From Phycisphaerae bacterium (GTDB lineage Bacteria > Planctomycetota > Phycisphaerae > UBA1845 > Fen-1342), in NCBI GenBank assembly GCA_022072445.1, contig JAJVHV010000035.1:1-56971 (forward strand): a stretch of 56,971 nt of DNA, written 5' to 3'. Positions within the stretch are counted from its first letter, which is position 1, and every line of letters starts with the position of its first letter. The notes below the pieces were generated by a model. The model had not been told where the DNA came from and ran no database searches. It saw only the letters and a list, made by a program, of their open reading frames with translations. Both the position numbers and the translations under genes were made by a program. This document shows positions 35,158 to 45,200 of this stretch, one piece after another.

Positions 35158-35497
35158 CGCTGCGGTCCTTTCTCGATTCACGGGATGGGCCGCGTGCGAA
35201 CGGCGGGCCGCGGCCGTGATCGGCGTCCGTCACGTCCGGCCCGGCAGCGGCGCGGCGCGACTCGCCGATAGGGTTATTTGACGACGTTTCAGCAGAGCGG
35301 CCGGACGCGTGACCTGATACGCGAGATTCCCACTCTGAGGCGTAAAAATCGCCACGACGAGTCGTGAATTTGATCGTCGTGACTTCGCCGGGCTCGGCGG
35401 CTAAACTGGCCGGGCTTTGGCGCGCAGTGCGGCGGAAGGCGACTTCAGGGTGCGGTGGTCGCGCGACGTGCATTTTTCCGATGGTACAGCCGGGTCG
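35158..35497. promoter_or_regulatory. Divergent intergenic region with inverted repeat
   Basis: About 340 bp separate the glycan operon and the megasynthase genes. A perfect interrupted palindrome, CACGAC-GA-GTCGTG (35353-35366), is followed by another GTCGTG at 35376-35381. This could be a regulator site controlling one or both directions. I could not pick sure -35/-10 elements. Confidence 0.45.
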
Positions 35498-38400
35498 ATG
35501 ATACGACTTTCCGAACAAGACGGCGCGTCGCTGCACCCGCCCGCGGGTATGGTCGCGATTGTGGGGATGGGCTGCATATTCCCGAAGTCCGGGAATCTGC
35601 GGGAGTTCTGGCGGCTGATGCGGCGCGGCGAGGACGCGGTCGGTCCGGTGCCCGAGACACACTGGCGGGCGGCGGATTACTTCGACGCCGACCCGAAGAA
35701 GCCCGACATGACTTATTGCGCGCGGGGGGCGTTCGTCGAGGCCGTGCGGTTCGATCCGACGGAGTGGGGAATTCCGCCGACGGCGCTGGAGGCGACCGAC
35801 ACGGCCCAACTTCTGGCGCTGGTGGCGGCGAAGATGGCGCTTCATGACGCGGGTTATCAGGCCGATCCGCCGCGGGGCGGCGCGGCTGAAGGCGGCGCGT
35901 CGCAGCGTGTGCTGGATCGCGGGCGGACCGGTGTGATTCTGGGGGTGACGGGGACGCTGGAGCTGGCGCTGCCGCTGGCGGCCCGGCTGGGGCATCCGCA
36001 TTGGCGGCGGGCGCTCAAGGACGCGGGGGTGGATGAGCGGACGGCCGAAGACGTGGTGCGGCGGATCGGCGAGGCGTACGTTCCGTGGCAGGAGAACTCG
36101 TTCCCCGGTCTGCTGGGCAACGTGGTGGCGGGGCGGATCGCGAATCGGCTCGACCTGCGGGGCACGAACTGCGTGGTAGACGCGGCGTGTGCCAGTTCGC
36201 TGAGCGCGCTGCATCTGGCGCTGCTGGAGCTTCAGACAGGGCGGGCGGACGTGATGCTGAGCGGGGGTGTCGACACGCTCAACGACATCTTCATGTTCAT
36301 GTGCTTCAGCAAGACGCCGGCGCTGTCGCCCAGCGGCGACGCGCGGCCGTTCTCGGACGACGCGGATGGGACGGTGATCGGCGAGGGTGTGGGGGTGCTG
36401 GTGCTGAAGCGTCTGGAGGACGCGGAGCGCGAGGGAGACAGAATCTACGCGGTGATCCGGGGGATCGGCTCGTCGAGCGATGGGCGCGCGGAGAGCATCT
36501 ACGCGCCGCGCTCGGCCGGCCAGGCGGCGGCGCTGCGAAACGCGTATTCAGCGGCGGGTGTGGAGCCGGCGACGGTCGAGCTGATCGAGGCGCACGGCAC
36601 GGGCACGAAGGTGGGCGACGTGGTGGAGGTGGAGGCGCTGCGCTCGGTCTTTGGCGCGGCGAGCGATGGAGCGCCGACCTGTGCGCTGGGTTCGGTGAAG
36701 TCGCAGGTTGGGCACACGAAGGCCGCCGCGGGGGTCGCGGGTCTGATCAAGGCGGCGCTCGCGCTTTATCACCGCGTGTTGCCGGCGACGGTCAAGGTGC
36801 GGCGGCCGAATCCCAAGCTGGAGCTTGAGAACAGTCCCTTTTATCTCAATACCGAGCTGCGGCCGTGGGTGGCGAATCCGGCGCATCCGCGCCGCGCGGG
36901 CGTCAGCGCATTCGGATTCGGCGGCAGCAACTTTCACGTCGTGCTGGAAGAGCACGCGAGCCATCCGGCGCGGTTGCGGCCGATAGCGCGCAGCCGGCCG
37001 CGCGGAGGCGAGCACGCGCCGCCGCGTGCCGCCGCGTGGGACGGCTCGGTGCAGTTGGTGGCGCTGAGCGCGGAGAGCCGGGAGGAGCTTTCGCTGCGGC
37101 TCGGTGCGCTCGCCGACGAGTTGAGCGCGGCGAGCGGTGATCAGCTCGCGTGTCTGGCGGCCGAGCTCCGCCGCGCGTTTCGTGCGGGTGCGGCTTGGCG
37201 GCTGGTGCTGGTGGTGCACGCGGGGAACACGGCGGCTGAGTTGGTGGAGCGCGCGCGGCGTTTGCTGACGGGAGCCGATGCGGGGGAGCGCGGGGCGGAC
37301 GTGTATCTGGAATCGGGTCCGTCGGGGAAGCTGGCGTTTCTGTTTCCCGGTCAGGGTTCGCAGTACTGCGGGATGGGGAGCGAGTTGGCCGCGGTATTTC
37401 CCGAGATGCTGGATGCGCTGTGCGAGTTTGAGCACGTGGTGACGCCGGGCGTGGCGCGCAGTCCGGTGATCGAGTCGATCTTTCCGCGGGCCGCGTTTGA
37501 TGATGAGCGGCGCGCCGCGCGTGACGCGACGCTGACCGACACGCGCGCGGCGCAACCGGCGCTGGGCGCGACCAGCGCGGCGATGCTGCGTGTGCTGCGG
37601 CGTTTTGGCATTGAGGCGGACTGTTTCGCCGGTCATAGCTTCGGCGAGTTATCGGCGCTCTATGCGGCCGGCTGGATTGAGCTGGAGGGGCTGGCGCGGC
37701 TGGCGCGGGTGCGTGGGCAGCTCATGGCTCGTGCCGACGGTGGTCGCGGGGCGATGGCGGCGGTTTCGGGACCGATTGACGCCGTCGAGAGCGAGCTGCG
37801 GGGCGGCGACGTGGTGGTTGCCAATCGGAACAGTCCGACGCAGGTGGTGATTTCCGGCGAGCGCGAGCAAGTGGCGGTTGCCGAAGCCAGGTTGCGGCAG
37901 CGGGGGTTTTCGGTACGACGGCTGGCGGTGGGCGGGGCGTTTCACAGCCCGCTGGTGGCGGCCGCGCTGGGCGCGTTTCAGCGCGAGCTGGCGCTGGTCC
38001 CGCTGTCGGCCGGAAAGCCGGTGATGTCGTGCACGACCGGTGAAGCGTATCCGGCGGAGGCGACGGCGGCGCGCGAGCTGCTCGGCGAGCAGTTGATGCG
38101 GCCGGTCGATTTTCTAGCGCAGGTGCGGTCGCTGGTACGCGCCGGAGTGCGGACGCTGGTGGAGGTTGGTCCGCGCAGCGTGCTGACGTCGCTGGTCCGG
38201 GCCGGCCCACACGCCGCCGGACTGCGGCTGATTGCGCTGGATGCGTCGGCGGGCCGCGACGGATTGCTCGACCTGGCGCGGGCGCTGGCGCAGATAGCGG
38301 TGGCGGGCCACGCGCTCCGGCTGGACGCATGGGATCCTGCGCCGCCGGGCGTTCGAACACCCGGCATGGTGGTTCGGCTGTTGGGTGCGAACTATCGTGC

Positions 38401-41400
38401 CCCGCGGCGTGTCGCAACCAGCCGGATTTCGAGCATCGCGTCGGCGTCGTGCGCGGGCGCAGGTGGAACGCCGGTGGTTGCCGTGACAGCTCGGTCGCCC
38501 GCGTTGGCCGAATCCGTGCCGCCCGCCGGCTTCGAGTTGCGAGCGAGTTCCGCGGCGCCGCGTCCCGCGGCGAGTATAGAGCGCGGTGAGAAGCGAGAAC
38601 ATCCGTCCGAACGGATACGGAGAAGTGCCGTGAATACGAACCAGTCCGATGGAAATGGTCAGCCGACACGTGTTGCCCCACTGGCGGCTCCGGAGCAGGC
38701 CTGTGCCGGTCCGCCGGCGGCCCAGTCCGGTCTGCTCGCGGATGCGTTCCGCGTGGTGAGCGAGGGTGTGCGCGCCATGCAGGCGCTTCAGCAGCAGACC
38801 GCGGCGCTGCATCGGCGGTTCATCGAGGGCCAGGAGATGGCCCACAAGACGATTCAGCACCTGATCGAAAGCCAGCATCACCTCGTGGAGCGCGCGTTAC
38901 GGACGTTGCCGGTCGCGTCGCTGGCGGGTTCGTTGGTGCTGGGAGGTGCCAATCCGCTGCCACCGCCGACCCATGGTGACGGCGCTGCCGGGGCGGGGGT
39001 GGACTCGGCGACGCCGCGACACTGGATGGCGCCGGCGTCGGCGGTTCCGGCGCCGCGTCCGTTTGTCGGGGCGGGTCCGGTGCTGCCGGTGTCGGGCGGT
39101 GAGGTGGGCGTCGACGCGGCCTTGCTGCGGATTGTCGCGAGCAAGACAGGTCTGGCGCTGGATGAGACGGCACTCGACCTGCACATGGAGCACGATCTGG
39201 GGATCGACGCGATCACGCGGGGCGAAATCCTGGTCGAGCTGCGCGATCAGCGGCCGGACACGCCGCGGCTGGCGGCGGCGCAGTTGGAAGCCGTCGCGAC
39301 GCTGAGGGAGCTGGGCGCGCGTCTGCGAGCGCCGGCGGGAGCGTCGGCCGTGGTGCCGGTTGCGGCGCCGCCGGCCGTTCGGGCCGAAACGCAAGCGGTC
39401 GCGCGTCCGCCCGATGCATCGCCGCCGCCGCGCGATCCGCCTGTTGCGTCGCAGTTGGCGGTGACGGGAGGCGTCGAATCGGCGTTGCTGGGCGTGGTGG
39501 CCGAGCTGACGGGATATCCGGTCGAGATGCTGAATGTCGACATGGACATGGAGGGCGACCTGGGCATCGATTCGATCAAGCGGGTCGAAATCCTGGCGAC
39601 GCTCGAGCAGCGCGTGCCCGACTTTCCGGGTGTGAATCCCGAATACATGGGGAGTCTGCGGACGCTGCGGCAGATTCTTGAGTACGTCGGCGTGGCGCGC
39701 GGGAATGGGAATGGAAACGGCGGCGGAGGGAATGGAGCCAGCGGGAAGGAGGTGGCCTCGCGGCTCCCAAAATTCGAGCCGCAGCCGGCGCTCCCGGCTG
39801 CGGGCAGTGAGCAGTCCGCGCGACTCGTCGCCTTGGCCGCTTCCGGCCGCACGCTTGAACGCCTCCGGACAGCCGTTCAGCCGGATTCGTGGCTTGGGGC
39901 CGGGCTGGTGCTGGCTGGCGGGCGTGAAGTCTGGGTGACGGATGACGACGCGGCGCTGGCCGAGGCGCTGCGCGAGCGGCTGGCGCGGCACGGTGTGGTC
40001 GCGCGGCTGGTGCGCGTGGGTGATCCGCCGCAGGACGCCTCGCGCGTGGGTGGGTTGATTGTCGTGGCGCCGGTGGATCGTGACGGTCTGGGGGCGGGCA
40101 ACCCGGCCTCGGATCGCCGGCTGAAATCCGCGTTTGCGCTCGTGCAGCGGTCGGCTGTGGCGCTGCGATCGGCGGCGGCGGATGGGGGCGCGCTGCTGGC
40201 AAGTGTTTCCCGGATGGATGGGGCGTTTGGTCTGGTTGACGGCGCCGCGGCCGGGGCCGCGGGTGCGCTCGCGGGGCTGGTGAAGACGGCGTCGTGCGAG
40301 TGGCCCGGCGTTATCTGCCGGGCGTTCGACGTGGCGCGCGATTGGGATCAACCGCGGCAGATCGCCGAGGCGATCGTCGCGCGGCTGGGTCCGGGCGGGG
40401 CGGGTGAGATCGGGCTCGACGCGCGGGGTGCGCGGCGCGTCGCGACCGAGCGGGCGTCGTTGAGCGACGGTGAGGCGGCGCTGCGGGCTCCGCTGGCGGC
40501 GGGCGACGTGGTCGTTGTGACGGGTGGCGCGCGGGGCGTGACGGCGGAGGCGGCCGCGGTGCTGGCGGAAGCGCTGCGGCCGACGCTGGTGCTGCTCGGC
40601 CGCTCGCCGGAACCGGGGGACGAGCCTGCGTGTCTGCGCGGCTTGACGAACGACGCCGACATCAAGCGTGCCCTGGCGGATGAGGAGCTGCGGGCGGGTC
40701 GCGTGCCGACGCCGGCGGGAATTCAGGTGGCGAGCCGGCGCTGGCTGGCGCATCGCGAGATTGTCGCCAACCTGGCGCGAATCCACGCGACCGGGGCGCG
40801 CTGCGCGTATCGCCAGGTCGACTTGCGCGACGCCGGTGCGGTGCGGGCCGTTCTCGCCGACGTGGCCGCGCGGCTCGGACCGATCCGCGGACTGGTGCAC
40901 GGCGCCGGCGTGCTGTACGACCGGCGGATCGAAGACAAGACCGGCGAGCAATTCGACGCGGTGTTCGACACGAAGATCGCCGGCCTGCGGAACGTCCTGG
41001 CGGCGGTTGAAGCCGACGCGTTGCGGGCGGTGCTGCTCTTCTCAAGCGTGAGCGGACGCTACGGCCGGCGCGGCCAGGTGGACTACGCGATGGCCAACGA
41101 GGTGCTGAACAAGGCGGCGCAGCATCTTCGGGCGACGCTGCCGCAATGCCGCGTGCGAGCGATCAATTGGGGGCCGTGGGACGGCGGGATGGTCGACCCG
41201 GCGCTGCGACGCACGTTCGAGCGCGAGGGCGTGGGCGTGATCCCGCTCGCGGCCGGGGCGGCGGCGCTGCTCGGCGAACTTTGCGGGCCGGATGACGAGC
41301 ACGTCGAGATCGTTCTGGCGGCGGGTGAGATTCGCGAAGCGTGGGGAAGCTCGGCGGCGACGACCGCCGGTGCTGCTCATGGCGACGGCGCGATCCGCCG

Positions 41401-42277
41401 CGAGACTGACGGCACAGCCGGTACGTCCGGCGTGGTGGCGTGGTCGCGGCACGTGGACGTGGAGACACATCCGTTTCTGAATTCGCACGTGCTGGCCGGC
41501 CGGCCGGTGCTCCCGCTGGCGGTCAGTGCCGAGTGGCTGGCGCAGGCCGCGGCGGACGTGCGCCCGGGTTCGCGGCCGAGCGCGATTCGGCAGCTTCGCG
41601 CGCTACGCCCGGCCGCCGTGGGGGCCGAGGGTCTCGCGCTGTCGATTCAGCCGCAGGCGGGATGCGACGCGGACGGTGGCGACGGGCCGGTGCGCGTCGA
41701 GCTGACGGGCCAGCGCGGCGAGCGATTCGCTTCGGCGGAGGTGTACCTGGCGGCCGAGGCGGACGCGACGCCGCTCGGTGCCGCGATTCCGTCGCCCCGG
41801 GGCGGGCGGTTGCTCGATCCGGCGGCGGTTTATCGCGACATTCTGTTTCACGGGAACCCGATGCAGGCGCTGCGCGGTCCGATCCGCGTCGACGCGGAGG
41901 GCATCAGCGCCGGAGTGGTAGCCGCGCCGCCGCCGGCGCGCTGGATGACGTCGCCGCATCGCGGCGCGTGGCTGTTCGATCCGCTGCTGCTCGACAGTCT
42001 GCTTCAGCTTGGGATCGTGTGGTGCCATGAGCGGCATGGGGTGCTCTGTCTGCCGAGTTTCGTGGCCGAATATCGCCAGGCGTGCGAGCCGCCGACGGAT
42101 GATCTGAGCGCGACGCTCGTCATCACGAAGGCGACCGAGCGGCAGATCGTGGCCGACGGGCTGATCCACGGAGGCGGCGCCGTCCATGCGCGGCTTTCGG
42201 GCTGCGTCTGGACGGTGGATGCGCGGCTGGCGGCCGCGTTCGGCCGCGGCGTGCCGCACGTGCAAGCCGGCGCGTGA
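35498..42277 (+). CDS. Pfa2/PfaA-like polyketide/fatty-acid synthase, KS-AT-ACP-ACP-KR-DH
   Basis: A 2259-aa type I iterative synthase subunit. Ketosynthase: residues about 18-460 with Cys231, His366 (EAHGTGT) and His406 (GHTKAA). Malonyl-type acyltransferase: about 610-900, GHSFGE with Ser714. A coiled linker (EGQEMAHKT) and two carrier domains follow. The first reads LGIDAITRG with Ala1238 in place of the phosphopantetheine Ser; the second is LGIDSIKRVEI with Ser1359. The ketoreductase starts near 1670 (TGGARGV, Tyr1863 in YAMAN). A double-hotdog PKS dehydratase ends the protein (HPFLNSHVLAGRPVLP, DPLLLDSLLQ). This order matches the PfaA/Pfa2 family of polyunsaturated or secondary-lipid synthases. 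The ATG at 35498 is chosen; an in-frame TTG lies 81 nt upstream. Confidence 0.93.
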   Translation: MIRLSEQDGASLHPPAGMVAIVGMGCIFPKSGNLREFWRLMRRGEDAVGPVPETHWRAADYFDADPKKPDMTYCARGAFVEAVRFDPTEWGIPPTALEATDTAQLLALVAAKMALHDAGYQADPPRGGAAEGGASQRVLDRGRTGVILGVTGTLELALPLAARLGHPHWRRALKDAGVDERTAEDVVRRIGEAYVPWQENSFPGLLGNVVAGRIANRLDLRGTNCVVDAACASSLSALHLALLELQTGRADVMLSGGVDTLNDIFMFMCFSKTPALSPSGDARPFSDDADGTVIGEGVGVLVLKRLEDAEREGDRIYAVIRGIGSSSDGRAESIYAPRSAGQAAALRNAYSAAGVEPATVELIEAHGTGTKVGDVVEVEALRSVFGAASDGAPTCALGSVKSQVGHTKAAAGVAGLIKAALALYHRVLPATVKVRRPNPKLELENSPFYLNTELRPWVANPAHPRRAGVSAFGFGGSNFHVVLEEHASHPARLRPIARSRPRGGEHAPPRAAAWDGSVQLVALSAESREELSLRLGALADELSAASGDQLACLAAELRRAFRAGAAWRLVLVVHAGNTAAELVERARRLLTGADAGERGADVYLESGPSGKLAFLFPGQGSQYCGMGSELAAVFPEMLDALCEFEHVVTPGVARSPVIESIFPRAAFDDERRAARDATLTDTRAAQPALGATSAAMLRVLRRFGIEADCFAGHSFGELSALYAAGWIELEGLARLARVRGQLMARADGGRGAMAAVSGPIDAVESELRGGDVVVANRNSPTQVVISGEREQVAVAEARLRQRGFSVRRLAVGGAFHSPLVAAALGAFQRELALVPLSAGKPVMSCTTGEAYPAEATAARELLGEQLMRPVDFLAQVRSLVRAGVRTLVEVGPRSVLTSLVRAGPHAAGLRLIALDASAGRDGLLDLARALAQIAVAGHALRLDAWDPAPPGVRTPGMVVRLLGANYRAPRRVATSRISSIASASCAGAGGTPVVAVTARSPALAESVPPAGFELRASSAAPRPAASIERGEKREHPSERIRRSAVNTNQSDGNGQPTRVAPLAAPEQACAGPPAAQSGLLADAFRVVSEGVRAMQALQQQTAALHRRFIEGQEMAHKTIQHLIESQHHLVERALRTLPVASLAGSLVLGGANPLPPPTHGDGAAGAGVDSATPRHWMAPASAVPAPRPFVGAGPVLPVSGGEVGVDAALLRIVASKTGLALDETALDLHMEHDLGIDAITRGEILVELRDQRPDTPRLAAAQLEAVATLRELGARLRAPAGASAVVPVAAPPAVRAETQAVARPPDASPPPRDPPVASQLAVTGGVESALLGVVAELTGYPVEMLNVDMDMEGDLGIDSIKRVEILATLEQRVPDFPGVNPEYMGSLRTLRQILEYVGVARGNGNGNGGGGNGASGKEVASRLPKFEPQPALPAAGSEQSARLVALAASGRTLERLRTAVQPDSWLGAGLVLAGGREVWVTDDDAALAEALRERLARHGVVARLVRVGDPPQDASRVGGLIVVAPVDRDGLGAGNPASDRRLKSAFALVQRSAVALRSAAADGGALLASVSRMDGAFGLVDGAAAGAAGALAGLVKTASCEWPGVICRAFDVARDWDQPRQIAEAIVARLGPGGAGEIGLDARGARRVATERASLSDGEAALRAPLAAGDVVVVTGGARGVTAEAAAVLAEALRPTLVLLGRSPEPGDEPACLRGLTNDADIKRALADEELRAGRVPTPAGIQVASRRWLAHREIVANLARIHATGARCAYRQVDLRDAGAVRAVLADVAARLGPIRGLVHGAGVLYDRRIEDKTGEQFDAVFDTKIAGLRNVLAAVEADALRAVLLFSSVSGRYGRRGQVDYAMANEVLNKAAQHLRATLPQCRVRAINWGPWDGGMVDPALRRTFEREGVGVIPLAAGAAALLGELCGPDDEHVEIVLAAGEIREAWGSSAATTAGAAHGDGAIRRETDGTAGTSGVVAWSRHVDVETHPFLNSHVLAGRPVLPLAVSAEWLAQAAADVRPGSRPSAIRQLRALRPAAVGAEGLALSIQPQAGCDADGGDGPVRVELTGQRGERFASAEVYLAAEADATPLGAAIPSPRGGRLLDPAAVYRDILFHGNPMQALRGPIRVDAEGISAGVVAAPPPARWMTSPHRGAWLFDPLLLDSLLQLGIVWCHERHGVLCLPSFVAEYRQACEPPTDDLSATLVITKATERQIVADGLIHGGGAVHARLSGCVWTVDARLAAAFGRGVPHVQAGA

Positions 42278-42280
42278 CGC

Positions 42281-45200
42281 ATGTCGCCGCTCGACATTGC
42301 GATCGTCGGCGCGGGCGGGGTACTTCCCGGGTGTGCGACGCTGGACGACTTCTGGGAGCTGATCGTGCGGCGCGGCGACACGGCGCGCGATCCGCCGGCG
42401 GGGCGCTGGATCGTCGATCCGGCGTCAGTGCTCGCCGCGGGCGTTTCTCCCGACCATGTGTACTCCCTCCGCGCCTGCTTCGTCGAGCACGAGCCGCCGC
42501 TGGACAGTTCGCGGCTGGCTCTGGAGCCGGGGCTGCTTGACGGGCTGGACCGCCTCTATCGCATCGTGCTGTCGGCCGGGCAGCAGGCGTGGGCGGAATC
42601 CGCCGTGCGGCAGATCGATCGCGGCCGGATCGGGGTCATACTCGCGGCGATCGCGCTTCCGACCGAAGCGTCATCGGCGCTGACGCGGGCCGCGTGGAAG
42701 GCCGAATTTGAGCGTAGTCTGTTCGCGGCGCACGGCGCGGCACCGGATGCGGCGGCGGTGCTGTCGCGGGTGACGCGCGACGACGCGCGGGCGGCGCGCG
42801 TGACGGCGCTGCCGGCGTCGCTGCTGGCACGGGCGCTGCGGCTGGGCGGCGGGAGCTACACGCTGGACGCGGCCTGCGCGTCGTCGCTGTATGCCATTCG
42901 GTTGGCGTGCGATGAATTGCGGGATGGGCGGCTGGATGCAGCCCTGGCGGGCGGCGTCTCGCGGCCCGACTCGCTCTTCACGCAAATGGGGTTCTGCCAG
43001 CTTCGCGCGCTCTCGCCCACCGGCCGCTGCGCCCCATTCGACGCCGCGGCCGACGGACTGATCGTTGGCGAGGGCGCGGGTGTGTTCCTGCTCAAGCGTC
43101 TCGAAGACGCCGAGCGCGACGGCGACGCGGTCCTCGGCGTGATCCGCGCGATCGGCCTTTCCAACGACGTGGGCGGAAGCCTCCTGGCTCCCGACGGCGA
43201 AGGGCAGCTTCGCGCCATGCGGGCAGCTTACGCGCAGGCCGGCTGGTCTCCGCTGGACGTCGATCTGGTGGAATGTCACGGCACCGGCACACCGGTGGGC
43301 GACGCCGTGGAGCTGGCCGCGCTGGCGCGGCTGCGCGAGGACGCTCGCGCCGCCGGTTCAGAAGTGCGTTCGTGTGCGATCGGTTCGGTGAAGTCGAACG
43401 TGGGTCACCTGCTGACGGCGGCGGGCGCGGCGGGCTTGCTGAAGGTGCTGCTGGCGCTGCGGAACGGGACGTTGCCGCCATCGGCGAATGTTGCGCGGCC
43501 GGCGCTGTCGTCGGCGGCGCTGGGCAGTGCGCTGCGCGTGCAGACCGAAGCGCAGCCCTGGCGACCGCGGGCGGTGCCCGAGCCCGACAGCGAGAGTCCA
43601 GCGCGGCAGGCGGCGGTGAGTGCGTTCGGGTTCGGCGGGATCAACGCACACCTGCTGGTCGAAGAGTATCGGCCGGCGCGGGTTGAGCGCAATCGTGCGT
43701 CGAGCGGCACGCCCGCGCGGCGGCGACACGCCAGCCCCGCGGCCGCAGCGCGCGAGCCCGTCGCGATCGTCGGACTGGCACTGCGCACCGGCGCGTTCGA
43801 TTCGCCCGCCGCCTTCCGCGACGCGCTGTTCCTCTGCGGCGAGGCCGGGTCTGATCGGATCGCGGCGCTGGAGGTGCCGATCGGGCGCTTCAGGATTCCA
43901 CCCGCGGAGATCGCGGAGATTCTCCCGCAGCAACTGTTGATGCTGAGCGTGGCCGCCGATGCGCTGCGTACGGCGCGGATCGACACGGGTCAGCGGCGGC
44001 CGCGTGCGGGCGTGCTGATCGGGATGGGCTTCGACTTCGAGGCCACCAATTACAGTTTTCGCTGGTCGATGCCGCCTCAGGCGCGGCGCTGGGCGCAGCG
44101 CGCCGGAGTTGCTACGGAAGGACCGGCATTCGAAGCCTGGCTGCGGGCCCTGTGTGACGCCGCCGGTCCGCCGCTGAACGCGCCGCGCGTGCTGGGCGCG
44201 CTGGGGAACATCATCGCCAGCCGAATCGCGCGTGAATTCAATTTTGGTGGTCCGGGCTTCGCGCTTTCGAGCGAGGAGTCGTCGGGTCTGCAAGCGCTCG
44301 ATATCGCGCGGCGCGTGCTGGCCAGCGGCGAGTGCGACCTGATGCTGGTTGGCGCGGTCGATTTCGCCGGGGACGCGCGGGCCGCGGCCTGCAACGCGCA
44401 GCTCCGTGCCGCGGGCGATCCGGTGGGCGACCGACCGCGCGACATCGCGGGGGCCGACGCCGCCGTGGCGCTGGTGCTCAAGCGGCTGAGCGACGCGCAG
44501 CGCGATGGCGACGACGTATGGGCCGTCGTCGCCGGCGTGGGTCGCGCAGCGGATTTCGAGGCCGGCCGGTCTTCGGTGGACGCGGCGTCGCGCGCGTTCC
44601 ACGACGCGTGCGAGGCGGCCGGGGCCGCGCCCGCGACCGTGTCGCTGGTGGAAACCCATCGTGCGGCGCCGTCCGCCGTCGTCGCACAGATCGAACAGGC
44701 GGCGCCCGGCATCGCGACGGGTGACGCCGCCGTCTCGGGCTGCGCCCTGAGTCAGCTCGATCGGCGGCTGGCCGGATGCGGAGCGGCGGTCGGACTCGTC
44801 TCGCTGGCCAAAGCCGCGCTGAGCCTCCAGCAGCGGTTGCTGCCGCCGATGCCGGCGGATCGGCTCGCCGAAGTGCCGAGCGCGGAGGCGGGCGGGCGGC
44901 TGCACGTGCCGCGTCAGCCGGCGTACTGGTTCGGCGATCGCGCTGTAGGCCCGCGCCGCGCCGCCGTGCTGACCGAGACGCTGGACGGCGGGGCGGCGTG
45001 TGTCGTGGTGGAGGAAGCGCCAGTGTCGCCTCGCCCGGTCAGGCCGGCGACTGCCGGTGCGGCTGTTGTCGGATTGTCGGGCGGATTGTCGCGGTTTGTA
45101 CCGCCCGAAGCGCGAGCGGCGGGCCTTTTTGTGTGTGGTGCGGGCGATCGGCAGGAGTTGACCCGCGTGCTCGCGGCGCTGGACGAGTGCGTGCGCGGCC

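Noticed and set aside
35417-35497. Extra N-terminal 27 residues of the first synthase (TTG start)
   Set aside because: Not similar to KS N-termini and lies in the likely promoter/leader region; ATG at 35498 preferred.
38897-40951. 684-aa minus-strand open frame inside the first synthase gene
   Set aside because: Antisense of KS-AT-ACP-KR coding sequence; no motif.
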